Shown here one piece after another: positions 1 to 6,573 of a DNA stretch of 6,730 bases (positions within the stretch are counted from its first letter, which is position 1; each line of letters starts with the position of its first letter). Origin of the DNA: an uncultured Clostridia bacterium. GTDB lineage: Bacteria; Bacillota; Clostridia; Oscillospirales; Acutalibacteraceae. The notes beneath the pieces are model-generated. The model was not told where the DNA came from. It did no database searches and saw only the letters and a list, made by a program, of their open reading frames with translations. A program made the position numbers and the translations under genes. The stretch spans positions 1 through 6,730 of the forward strand of contig CANOFK010000063.1 in NCBI GenBank assembly GCA_947565265.1. Direction: 5' to 3'.

Positions 1-766
1 TTCCCGGCAAACAGGGGAAGCGGTAGCGGCCAGTGGGGAGGTCGCCAACTGGGGGCTAAGCTTTCAGCAGGAGGGCGCGCCCCCGGTGGCCAATGCCACT
101 GCCGCGTACTTGGCCCAGTTTGACGCGGTATACTGCGTGCCCGGGGCGGAAAAGGTGCTGTACCTGACCTTTGACGCCGGGTTTGAGAACGGCAACACCG
201 AAAAGATATTGGACGCGCTGAAAAAGCACGGGGTAAAGGCCACCTTCTTCCTGGTGGGCAACTACCTGGAAACCCAGCCCGGCCTGGTGCGCCGTATGGT
301 GGAGGAGGGCCACACCGTGGGCAACCACACCTTCAGCCACCCGGATATGTCCAAGATCAGCAGCAAGGAGAGTTTCCGGGAGGAGCTAGAGAAAACCGAG
401 GCCCTCTACCGGGAAACCGTGGGCAGTGAGATGCCCAAACTCTACCGGCCGCCCCAGGGCAAGTACTGCGAAAGCAACCTGAAAATGGCCCAGGAACTGG
501 GCTACCAGACCGTCTTTTGGAGCCTGGCCTATGTGGATTGGTACGAGAACGACCAGCCCACCCCCCAGCAGGCCTACGATAAGCTTTTGCCCCGCATCCA
601 TCCGGGGGCCGTGGTGCTTTTGCACAGCACCTCAGCCACCAACGGGGCGATATTGGATGAACTGCTGGGCAAGTGGGAGGAGATGGGCTACCGGTTCGGC
701 GACCTGGAGCAGGCCCTCTCCCCCCAGCCCTCCACCCTTCCCTTCCCCGTCTGGAAGGCCCCTTAA
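1..766 (+). CDS. pdaA: PdaA-like polysaccharide deacetylase (delta-lactam biosynthetic de-N-acetylase), 5' end cut by window
   Basis: The reading frame is open from base 2 to the TAA at 764-766 with no stop before the window edge, so the start lies outside; the in-frame GTG at 86 is not the real start because homologous sequence (NWGLSF, about 48-65) precedes it. The NodB (CE4) domain motifs are visible in order: TFDAG (167-181), HTFSH (326-340, metal-binding histidines), RPPQG (446-460), a WSLAYVDW segment (518-541) and LLHS (617-628). In PdaA enzymes the second Asp of the usual TFDDG is replaced, and here it is Ala; the flanking FENG also matches PdaA. Known family members remove N-acetyl groups from peptidoglycan muramic acid on the way to muramic delta-lactam in the spore cortex, acting outside the membrane. 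The signal peptide would be in the missing part. The C-terminus ends in a short Pro-rich tail. The family call is firm; a role in sporulation is inferred from homology. Confidence 0.92.
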   Translation, partial: SRQTGEAVAASGEVANWGLSFQQEGAPPVANATAAYLAQFDAVYCVPGAEKVLYLTFDAGFENGNTEKILDALKKHGVKATFFLVGNYLETQPGLVRRMVEEGHTVGNHTFSHPDMSKISSKESFREELEKTEALYRETVGSEMPKLYRPPQGKYCESNLKMAQELGYQTVFWSLAYVDWYENDQPTPQQAYDKLLPRIHPGAVVLLHSTSATNGAILDELLGKWEEMGYRFGDLEQALSPQPSTLPFPVWKAP

Positions 767-819
767 CGCCTATGCCCGACCCCCTGCCGCTTTCGGTAAA
801 GGGGCAGGCCCAGCTACCG

Positions 820-867
820 CCCTGCCGGCCCTGCATGGTTGCGGGCCGGCAGGGTTCCTTCATCTTT
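820..867 (+). terminator. Intrinsic terminator after the deacetylase gene
   Basis: A perfect 12-bp inverted repeat, CCCTGCCGGCCC (820-831) and GGGCCGGCAGGG (843-854), encloses an 11-base loop and is followed by a T-rich, interrupted tract (855-867). It lies 53 bases past the deacetylase stop and just before the next promoter, so it should insulate the two units. The tail is not a pure T run, so efficiency is uncertain. Confidence 0.72.
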
Positions 868-881
868 CGCCCCGTGAAGGG

Positions 882-910
882 TTGCAAATCAGCCCCCCAT
901 GTGCTATACT
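882..910 (+). promoter_or_regulatory. Sigma-A type promoter for the O-acylation cassette (extended -10)
   Basis: A -35 box TTGCAA (882-887), a 17-base spacer, and a -10 box TATACT (905-910) preceded by TG at 902-903 (extended -10). The predicted transcription start is about 916-918, which coincides with the ATG at 917. The element overlaps the upstream in-frame ATG at 899, which is therefore unlikely to be used by this promoter's transcript. Confidence 0.72.
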
Positions 911-916
911 GGCTGT

Positions 917-1981
917 ATGATGAAATTATCCTTCAAACACAAGCCCTTTAGCCTGCATTCGGAACTGGCCGCCCTCTTGTGCCTGCTGCTGGCACTGGGG
1001 GCTTTTTGTGCGTGGCTGACCCCCGCCATCACCCCCAAACGCCATGACTACGGCGCCGTGTGGGGGATGTACCTGGAAGAGCCGGAACACTCCCTGGACG
1101 TGATGTTCTTTGGCTCCTCCCTGGCCTACTGTGACGTGGTGCCCGCCCTGCTGTATGAGGACACCGGCGCCACTTCCTTTGTAATGGCCGGGCCCGCCCA
1201 ATCCCTGCCCGTTACCTACCGCTACCTGCGGGAAAGCTGCAAAACCCAATCCCCCCACACCGTGTTTATTGAGTTTTCCCAGCCCTCCGGGGTGTTCGAG
1301 GGGAAGGAAAGCCAGTTTATCAAGGTCAACCTGACCTATATGCCGTATAGCTGGGAGCGCCTTATCCCGGTGATGGAGGAAACCGCCGGGGCCGAGCGCC
1401 TGGGCCTGCTCTTCCCGCCCTACGCCTACCATGACCGCTGGGACAAGCTTACGGCCGCCGACTGGCAAGGCTATGCGCCCGACCCGCTGGCAGGCTATAC
1501 CTTCCTGGATGAAGTGCGCCCCGCCGGGGCTGTCTTTCCCACGGCCAGCCTACCTGAGGAGGACCCTGACAGCTACGCCTATAGCCTGGGCTATGCCCGG
1601 AAAATGGTGGATTTCTGCCGGGAACAGGGGATTACCCCGGTCTTTTACCTGACCCCCACCGTAAAACAGGCCCCCGCCCCTTGGCGGGCCCGCATTGCCG
1701 CTGACCTGGCCGGTATGGGCGTGGCGTTTATAGACTTTAACGACGAGTTTGCGGCCATTAGCCTGGACCTGTCCCTGGACTTCTACGATGCCAGCCACTT
1801 CAATTACCGGGGGGCCGTAAAATTCACCCACTACCTGGCAAACCGGCTGGAGGGCTACCTCACCCCCGCCGCCCCCGCTGACCCCACCCTTTGGCAAGGC
1901 CGCGTAGAGCACTTCCACCAGCTTTGCAAAGAGGCCGATGCCGCGCCGGTCCAGTACCCCGCTGAGGATAAGGAGGGCTGA
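917..1981 (+). CDS. Membrane-anchored SGNH/DltD/AlgJ-like protein, partner of the MBOAT acyltransferase
   Basis: The protein has 354 residues from the ATG at 917; a second ATG follows at 920, and an in-frame ATG at 899 is rejected because it lies in the promoter. A basic N-terminus is followed by one hydrophobic segment at about residues 16-34, giving a signal anchor with the rest outside the cell. An SGNH-hydrolase pattern is present: FFGSS at residues 64-68 (Ser codons 1115-1120) is the block I nucleophile position, and DASH at 291-294 (codons 1787-1798) is the block V Asp-x-x-His pair, near the C-terminus as in DltD and AlgJ/AlgX-like proteins. These families work with an MBOAT protein to move acyl groups onto exported polymers. 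The MBOAT gene begins 3 bases after this stop, which strongly supports that role. The acceptor (teichoic acid, exopolysaccharide or peptidoglycan) cannot be read from the sequence, and no DltA/DltC gene is present. No Shine-Dalgarno is visible before the start. Confidence 0.82.
   Translation: MMKLSFKHKPFSLHSELAALLCLLLALGAFCAWLTPAITPKRHDYGAVWGMYLEEPEHSLDVMFFGSSLAYCDVVPALLYEDTGATSFVMAGPAQSLPVTYRYLRESCKTQSPHTVFIEFSQPSGVFEGKESQFIKVNLTYMPYSWERLIPVMEETAGAERLGLLFPPYAYHDRWDKLTAADWQGYAPDPLAGYTFLDEVRPAGAVFPTASLPEEDPDSYAYSLGYARKMVDFCREQGITPVFYLTPTVKQAPAPWRARIAADLAGMGVAFIDFNDEFAAISLDLSLDFYDASHFNYRGAVKFTHYLANRLEGYLTPAAPADPTLWQGRVEHFHQLCKEADAAPVQYPAEDKEG
1971..1976 (+). promoter_or_regulatory. Shine-Dalgarno deciding the TTG start of the MBOAT gene
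   Basis: AGGAGG lies 8 bases before the TTG at 1985 and inside the last codons of the SGNH-like gene. It supports TTG as a true start and suggests translational coupling of the two genes. Confidence 0.85.
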
Positions 1982-1984
1982 CAC

Positions 1985-3436
1985 TTGAATTTCAACTCGC
2001 TGGCATACCTGGTGTTTTTGGCCGTCAATGTGCTGGTATACTACCTGCTGCCGCCACGGTGGCGCAACTGGCTGCTTTTGGGGGCCAGCTACTACTTTTA
2101 TATGTGCTGGAACCCCAAATACGCCCTGCTCATGCTCTTTTCCACCGCCGTAACCTATGCCTGCGGGCTGCTGGTAGAGCGGGCCCTATGGGGGCGGCGC
2201 AAGCTGTGGCTGGCACTGAGTTTCCTGGCCAACCTGGGGGTTTTGTTCTTTTTCAAGTACTTCAACTTTGTGTCCGGCCTGGTGGGCCGGGGCCTGGGGC
2301 TGTTTGGGCTGGGTTTCCACACCCCCCTGCTGGATGTGCTGCTGCCGGTGGGCATCTCCTTTTACACCTTCCAGGCCCTTGGCTACACGGTAGACGTATA
2401 CCGCCGGGATGTGCCCGTCGAGAAAAGCTTTGTGGACTACGCCCTGTTCGTGTCGTTTTTCCCCCAACTGGTGGCCGGGCCCATTGAGCGTTCCGGCCAT
2501 ATCCTCCACCAGCTCAAGGCGGAACACCCCTTCCGCGGGGAGAACCTCCGGGACGGCGCTTTGCCGGTACTTTGGGGGCTGTTCAAAAAAATGGTGCTGG
2601 CCGATAACCTGGCCGTGGTTGTCAACACGGTGTACAACGCCCCCACCGAGCACACCGGGGCGGCCCTGGCTCTGGCCACGGTGGCCTTTGCCATCCAAAT
2701 CTACTGCGACTTCTCCGCCTACTCGGACATTGCCCGGGGCTCGGCCAAAATGCTGGGCTTTAGCCTGATGGAAAACTTCCGCTGCCCGTACCTGGCCACC
2801 TCCATACAGGACTTCTGGCGGCGCTGGCACATCTCCCTGTCCTCCTGGTTCAAGGACTACCTGTATTTCCCCCTGGGCGGCAGCCGGCGGGGGAAGGGGC
2901 GGCGCATTTTGAACCTGCTGGTGGTCTTTGCCGTCAGCGGGCTATGGCATGGGGCGGCACTGACCTTTGTGGCCTGGGGCCTGCTGAACGGGCTCTACCA
3001 GGCCGTGTCCATTTTGGTGCAGCCCCTGCGGGACAGGCTTTTCCGGCTGATACACCTGCCCCCGCGGGCCTGGTGGCTCACCGTGCTGCGGGTGCTGTGC
3101 ACCTTTGGGCTTACCTGTTTGGCCTGGGTGCTGTTCCGGGCCAATTCCCTCTCCGACGCGCTGGCCGTGTTTGCAGCCTTTCTGCGCATCCCGGCCGAGG
3201 GCCTGCATACGGGGCCCCTGGGGCTGTCTGCCAAGGCGCTGGGTATGTTGGGCGGGTACAGCCTGCTGCTACTGGCCGTGGACTGGCTCCTGGCCGAAAA
3301 GGGGCTGGAGGCGCGCATCAACCGCAGCCTTTTGCCGCGGTATGGCGTCTACTTCCTGCTGATTGCCTCTATCATCGTATTCGGCTCCTACGGCGAGGGC
3401 TATAACCCCCAGGACTTTGTGTATTTCCAGTTCTAG
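1985..3436 (+). CDS. MBOAT-family membrane O-acyltransferase (AlgI/DltB-like)
   Basis: This 483-residue protein starts at TTG (strong Shine-Dalgarno 8 bases upstream) and is hydrophobic almost throughout, with many membrane segments beginning at about residues 5-23. Family signatures are: LPVGISFYTFQ at 120-130, FFPQLVAGPIER at 158-169, DFWRRWHISLS ending near 286 (His282), and SGLWHGA with the invariant MBOAT histidine His322. Length and N-terminal pattern match AlgI-type alginate or polysaccharide O-acetyltransferases better than the shorter DltB proteins. Such proteins accept an acyl group in the cytosol and pass it across the membrane to an extracytoplasmic partner; the SGNH-like protein encoded just upstream is the obvious partner. 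The donor is probably acetyl-CoA or a related thioester (family knowledge). The acceptor polymer is unknown, since no glycosyltransferase or Dlt genes are in view. Confidence 0.93.
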   Translation: MNFNSLAYLVFLAVNVLVYYLLPPRWRNWLLLGASYYFYMCWNPKYALLMLFSTAVTYACGLLVERALWGRRKLWLALSFLANLGVLFFFKYFNFVSGLVGRGLGLFGLGFHTPLLDVLLPVGISFYTFQALGYTVDVYRRDVPVEKSFVDYALFVSFFPQLVAGPIERSGHILHQLKAEHPFRGENLRDGALPVLWGLFKKMVLADNLAVVVNTVYNAPTEHTGAALALATVAFAIQIYCDFSAYSDIARGSAKMLGFSLMENFRCPYLATSIQDFWRRWHISLSSWFKDYLYFPLGGSRRGKGRRILNLLVVFAVSGLWHGAALTFVAWGLLNGLYQAVSILVQPLRDRLFRLIHLPPRAWWLTVLRVLCTFGLTCLAWVLFRANSLSDALAVFAAFLRIPAEGLHTGPLGLSAKALGMLGGYSLLLLAVDWLLAEKGLEARINRSLLPRYGVYFLLIASIIVFGSYGEGYNPQDFVYFQF

Positions 3437-3485
3437 GGCACTCCCTCCATGCTACAAAAGCCCGTTTAATAAATGCGAAAATGCA

Positions 3486-3519
3486 AAAAGCCCCGCGGCA
3501 TCCCACCCGCCGGGCTTTT
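3486..3519. terminator. Probable bidirectional terminator between converging genes
   Basis: AAAAGCCC (3486-3493) pairs with GGGCTTTT (3512-3519). After one C-C mismatch, GCGG (3495-3498) pairs with CCGC (3507-3510), leaving an 8-base loop. T-tracts occur on the 3' side of either strand. It lies 49 bases past the MBOAT stop and 72 bases past the stop of the converging membrane-protein gene, so it can serve both. Confidence 0.8.
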
Positions 3520-3591
3520 CCTATTCCCCACCCCAACATATGTAGCGCCCCGGAAAACAAACGCCTCCCAGGGCCTGCCAAAGGCAGCCGC

Positions 3592-4647
3592 TCATTCCGC
3601 CGCTTGCCCTTCCAGTTTCTGTTTCCGCCCATACAGGAACTGGTCTACAACCACCAGCAGGGCCCCGGCTATCACCACCAGATAGTACGTAAAGAACCGC
3701 CACACCATCACGGCCGCGTAAAGGTCATTGTTCACAAAATAGGGTTTCAGGAAGTTCGAGAACCCAATCTCCTGGGCCCCGGAGGCCCCCGGCATGGGCA
3801 TAAAGGAAACCGAAACCTGCAACAGGCTCTGGATGGCCACAATCTCCACAAAACCGGCCTCGTTATACCCGAAGGAGCGGTACACAAAGTAGAGCACGCT
3901 CATTTGCAGGATAAACTGGGGGACCGACAGCAGGATGCCCCAAACCACCGCTTTCTTCTTCTCCTTAAAGTCGTCGGTATAGCTGTCAAAGTCCGCCTCA
4001 AACCGGTCGATGGCCTCCATTGCGTTAAAACGCGCCGCCAGCCGCCCGAACCGCCCTGCCAGCCACTTGGCAAACCGGCACATGGCCCCCAGCACCGGCC
4101 GGCAGAACAGGGACCCAAAGAAGAGGATCGACCCGCCGTTGATCAGCAGCCCCACCGTGATAAAGAACAGGATGCCGGGGTTTTCCCTGGCAATTTTATC
4201 ATGGAACAGCAGGAAAAACACCCCGGTGCACAGCACAAAGGCGCATTGGTAGCAGAAAAACTTCATAATCAGTACCGCCGTAGACAGGCCCACAGGCACC
4301 TTGTCCCGCCGCAGGTACGCCGCCTGCATGGGCTGCCCCCCGGTAGAACTGGGGGTGATGTAGGAGTAGTATATGCCAATCAGGCTGATCTTCAAGCTGC
4401 TGCCCCAGCCCATGGGGATGCCCTGGCTGCCCATCAGCAGCCGGATCACCCCGCCCTCAAAGAAGAAAAACACCACGCTGACCACCACCGCCAAAGTGAG
4501 AAAGCCGGGGGTCAGGTGGGTAATGGTGTAGAACACATTGCCAAACTCCCGGTTAAACAGGCCAAACAGCAGCACGGCTACAATGGTCGCGGCAATGTAG
4601 ACGATCCCCCACGGGATCTTCCTTTTGTGGGTCGGGGCACGTTTCAT
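3592..4647 (-). CDS. PF03706-type integral membrane protein (LPG synthase TM region / UPF0104 flippase-like)
   Basis: The 351-residue protein has a basic N-terminus and about eight hydrophobic segments. Conserved features of the lysylphosphatidylglycerol synthase transmembrane family are TPSSTGGQP at residues 98-106, PMPGASGAQE at 284-293 and WRFFTYYL at 316-323; a hydrophilic, charged loop lies between about 195 and 235. The length corresponds to the membrane domain alone. The cytosolic aminoacyl-transfer domain of full MprF is absent, so it should not be called an LPG synthase. The likely role is movement of a lipid or lipid-linked intermediate across the membrane, by analogy with the flippase half of MprF; the substrate is unknown. 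The ATG at 4647 is preceded by AGGAAAGG-type sequence (about 4658-4665), with the nearest AGG 10 bases away. It lies 126 bases after the mreB-like gene on the same strand, with no clear terminator between, so partial read-through is possible. Confidence 0.88.
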   Translation of the reverse strand: MKRAPTHKRKIPWGIVYIAATIVAVLLFGLFNREFGNVFYTITHLTPGFLTLAVVVSVVFFFFEGGVIRLLMGSQGIPMGWGSSLKISLIGIYYSYITPSSTGGQPMQAAYLRRDKVPVGLSTAVLIMKFFCYQCAFVLCTGVFFLLFHDKIARENPGILFFITVGLLINGGSILFFGSLFCRPVLGAMCRFAKWLAGRFGRLAARFNAMEAIDRFEADFDSYTDDFKEKKKAVVWGILLSVPQFILQMSVLYFVYRSFGYNEAGFVEIVAIQSLLQVSVSFMPMPGASGAQEIGFSNFLKPYFVNNDLYAAVMVWRFFTYYLVVIAGALLVVVDQFLYGRKQKLEGQAAE

Positions 4648-4683
4648 AACACGGTTTCCTTTCCTGAGAAAATCATCCTGTCC

Positions 4684-4694
4684 AGTCTAGCACA
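4684..4694 (-). promoter_or_regulatory. Tentative extended -10 promoter for the PF03706 gene
   Basis: On the minus strand TGTGCTAGACT gives a TGn-extended -10 box (TAGACT at 4689-4684), about 36 bases before the ATG. No good -35 box lies at the normal 16-18 base spacing; the nearest TTGCAG is 21 bases away. Weak, offered as the best candidate only. Confidence 0.3.
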
Positions 4695-4773
4695 GTTTCC
4701 TTACAGCCCCCTGCAAGAAAGCTTACAAATCCCTTACCATCACATCCCGTTTCCCGGCCGGGCCCTGCGCCCC

Positions 4774-5796
4774 TTATGTATACGCCATCAGCGGGTTGAT
4801 CTTCCCATGGTCGCCCCTGTCCAGCTTGTCGATGTACTTAATGGCCCGCCCAGCCCCCAAAACCACACAGTTCTCCGGCTCGTCAAAAGTGACCACCGGT
4901 ATCCTGGTCTTTTTGGAAAGTAGGATGGAGAGCCCGTACAGGTTGGCAGAGCCGCCTGTCAGGTAAATGCCGTCGGTAAAAATGTCCGCCAGCAACTCCG
5001 GGGGGGTCAGTTCCAGGGTGGCCTGCACGGTACGCACAATGGCAATCGCCGGCTCTATCAGCGCCTCTATCATATCGTCCGAGGTCATCACCGTGGTGGT
5101 GGGCAGGCCGCTTACGGCGTCCAGCCCTTTTAAGGTATAGGTGCTAAGCTGGCGGCGGGGGTACGCGCAGCCTATGGCCATTTTCGCCGCTTCTGCCATA
5201 CGGTCGCCAATAATCAGGCTAAACTTGCGGCGCACATACTTCACAATGGCCTCGTTAAAATCCCCGCCCGCAATGTGGGTAGAGTTGGCAATGGCAATGC
5301 CGTTCAGGGAGATCACCGCCATATCGGTGGTGCCCTCCCCCACATCCACAATCATACAGCCGTGAGGGGCGGCAATGTCCACCCCGGCGCCAATGGCCGC
5401 GGCCACCGGCTCCTCAATCAGGCATACCTTGCGCACGCCTGCCGCGCCGATGGCGTCCACCACCGCGCGCTTTTCCACCTCCGTCACCCCGCAGGGTACG
5501 CTGACCACCACCCGCGGGGTAAACAGGCGGCTGCGGCCCACCTGGCGCAGGTAATAGGCGATCAAGTGCTCTGCCAGGGACAGGTCGGAGATAACCCCGT
5601 TGCACAGGGGGTGCGCCACCTCCACCCGGTCAGAGGTACGGCCCAGCATCCGGTAGGCCTCGCTGCCAATGGCGATCACTTCGTCGGTCAGGTTGTCCAC
5701 GGCAATAATCGAGGGCTCGTTGAGGACGATACCCTTGCCGTCCTGGAATATTTTGAACCGGGCGGTGCCCAGGTCAATGGCTATGTCGATTCCCAT
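4774..5796 (-). CDS. mreB: Divergent MreB/Mbl-family actin-like cytoskeletal protein
   Basis: The 340-residue protein starts at ATG 5796; a GTG at 5814 would add six residues but overlaps the purine-rich Shine-Dalgarno GGGAGAGGG (5810-5802). Actin-fold nucleotide motifs are present: phosphate 1 DLGTARF (residues 8-14), GKGIVLNEPS (20-29), LIEEPVAAAIGAG (126-138, with the catalytic Glu region), phosphate 2 VDVGEGTTD (150-158) and LTGGSANLYGL near the C-terminus. LFTPRVVVSVP (91-101) matches the hydrophobic membrane-contact loop of MreB. MreB filaments bind the inner membrane and guide peptidoglycan synthesis in rod-shaped cells. Oddities: canonical DLGTANT and DIGGGTTE are altered (Asn to Arg, Gly to Glu), and the usual KDGVIAD is CNGVISD. 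No mreC or mreD follows, unlike the main mre operon, so this may be a paralogue (Mbl/MreBH-like) rather than the primary MreB. Confidence 0.88.
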   Translation of the reverse strand: MGIDIAIDLGTARFKIFQDGKGIVLNEPSIIAVDNLTDEVIAIGSEAYRMLGRTSDRVEVAHPLCNGVISDLSLAEHLIAYYLRQVGRSRLFTPRVVVSVPCGVTEVEKRAVVDAIGAAGVRKVCLIEEPVAAAIGAGVDIAAPHGCMIVDVGEGTTDMAVISLNGIAIANSTHIAGGDFNEAIVKYVRRKFSLIIGDRMAEAAKMAIGCAYPRRQLSTYTLKGLDAVSGLPTTTVMTSDDMIEALIEPAIAIVRTVQATLELTPPELLADIFTDGIYLTGGSANLYGLSILLSKKTRIPVVTFDEPENCVVLGAGRAIKYIDKLDRGDHGKINPLMAYT

Positions 5797-5820
5797 GCTG
5801 GCCCTCTCCCACACTGGTCA

Positions 5821-5849
5821 CAGGCCCGGCGCATACGCTGCCAGGCCCG
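5821..5849 (-). promoter_or_regulatory. Stem-loop in the mreB-like mRNA leader
   Basis: Read on the minus strand, CGGGCCTGGC (5849-5840) pairs with GCCGGGCCTG (5830-5821) over 10 positions with two G-U wobbles, around a 9-base loop. It sits in the predicted leader of about 78 bases, 24 bases before the ATG, leaving the Shine-Dalgarno free. No T-tract follows, so it is not a terminator. An alternative stem (GCAT..ACG with CGTATGC) competes with it. Function unknown. Confidence 0.45.
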
Positions 5850-5880
5850 TATATGCCTGTATACTGTTTGTATCACCCCT

Positions 5881-5909
5881 ATTATACCACAACCCCATGT
5901 GTTTTTCAA
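5881..5909 (-). promoter_or_regulatory. Strong sigma-A promoter of the mreB-like gene
   Basis: On the minus strand, TTGAAA (5909-5904), a 17-base spacer and a consensus TATAAT (5886-5881). Predicted start near 5874, giving a leader of about 78 bases. It begins only 26 bases after the glycosylase stop. Confidence 0.88.
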
Positions 5910-5934
5910 TAGTTTTCTGGCGTCCCCCAAGCCC

Positions 5935-6513
5935 CTAGCTTTGCGCCACATCGCAGCCCAGTTCGTTTATCTTTTCCCGCAGTTTCAGGTAATCTTCAAA
6001 GGCGGCGGGTTTCTGGCCGGGGTTGCGCAGCAGGGCCGCGGGGTGTAGGGTCGCCATCATCAGCGTGCCGCCCTTCTCCATAAATATGCCGTGCTCCTTA
6101 GTAATCTTGATGTCCGGTTTCATCAGCCGCATGGCCGCCACCCTGCCCAGGCACACCACAATCCGTGGCTGCAAAAGGGAGAACTGGTTGCGCAGCCAGG
6201 CAATGCAGGCCTCCTGCTCCTCCGGCAGAGGGTCACGGTTTTGGGGCGGGCGGCACTTCACAATGTTGGCAATGTAGACGTTCTTCTGGCGGTCCAAATC
6301 CACGGCCGCCAAAAATTTATCCAGCAGTTGGCCTCCCCGGCCCACAAAGGGCTCGCCCTGCAAATCCTCGTTCTCCCCAGGCCCTTCGCCCACAAACATA
6401 ACCTTTGCTTGGGGGTTGCCCACCCCGAACACCACATGGTGCCGCCCCTCGCAAAGCCCGCATTTCCGGCAGGCCATGCAAGCCTCTTGTAGCTGCGCCC
6501 AGTTACTAAACAT
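5935..6513 (-). CDS. Family 4 uracil-DNA glycosylase with 4Fe-4S cluster
   Basis: The 192-residue protein starts at ATG 6513 (MFSNW). In-frame starts further up (TTG 6573, ATG 6546, ATG 6537) lie within or at the promoter and are less likely; AGGGG at 6528-6524 is a modest Shine-Dalgarno, 10 bases away. The enzyme removes uracil from DNA by cleaving the N-glycosidic bond, starting base-excision repair of deaminated cytosine. Visible motifs: CRKC (Cys15, Cys18), KCRPP (Cys87) and EAC (Cys103), matching the four Fe-S ligands of family 4 enzymes; GEGPGENEDLQGEPFVG (42-58), the active-site water/uracil loop; and LHPAALLRNP with His157, the DNA-intercalation motif. The extra Cys12 and Cys21 flank the first pair. 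The mreB-like gene follows on the same strand, with no terminator seen in the 138-base gap, so some co-transcription is possible. Similar proteins were once labelled phage SPO1 DNA polymerase-related; no polymerase domain is present. Confidence 0.95.
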   Translation of the reverse strand: MFSNWAQLQEACMACRKCGLCEGRHHVVFGVGNPQAKVMFVGEGPGENEDLQGEPFVGRGGQLLDKFLAAVDLDRQKNVYIANIVKCRPPQNRDPLPEEQEACIAWLRNQFSLLQPRIVVCLGRVAAMRLMKPDIKITKEHGIFMEKGGTLMMATLHPAALLRNPGQKPAAFEDYLKLREKINELGCDVAQS

Positions 6514-6544
6514 ACCGTCCACGCCCCTATCCTTCATTTTTATC

Positions 6545-6573
6545 ATCTTACCATCCCCGCCCCGGCTTGTCAA
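6545..6573 (-). promoter_or_regulatory. Sigma-A promoter of the uracil-DNA glycosylase gene
   Basis: On the minus strand, a perfect TTGACA (6573-6568), a 17-base spacer and an extended -10 TGG-TAAGAT (-10 hexamer at 6550-6545). Transcription should start near 6538, giving a leader of about 25 bases before the ATG at 6513. Confidence 0.75.

Noticed and set aside
781..808. Small inverted repeat CCTGCC/GGCAGG before the main terminator
   Set aside because: Only 6 bp with a 14-base loop; the adjacent 12-bp stem explains termination better.
926..1468. A 180-residue open frame on the minus strand
   Set aside because: It is antisense to the SGNH-like gene, Gly/Gln/His-rich, and shows no family features or ribosome binding site.
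3592..4647. Calling the PF03706 protein an MprF lysylphosphatidylglycerol synthase
   Set aside because: The length covers only the membrane region; the aminoacyl-transfer domain is absent.
4753..4762. Palindrome CCCGGCCGGG after the mreB stop, as a possible terminator
   Set aside because: There is no loop and no T-tract, so it is not a usable intrinsic terminator; it is expected by chance in GC-rich DNA.
3481..4923. A 480-residue open frame on the plus strand
   Set aside because: It runs antisense to the PF03706 gene and the end of mreB, crosses a terminator, is rich in His, Pro and Gln with no domain, and is an effect of the GC-rich codon bias of the real genes.
5275..6048. A 257-residue open frame on the plus strand
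   Set aside because: It is antisense to mreB and the glycosylase gene, passes through the mreB promoter, and has a low-complexity composition without recognisable motifs.
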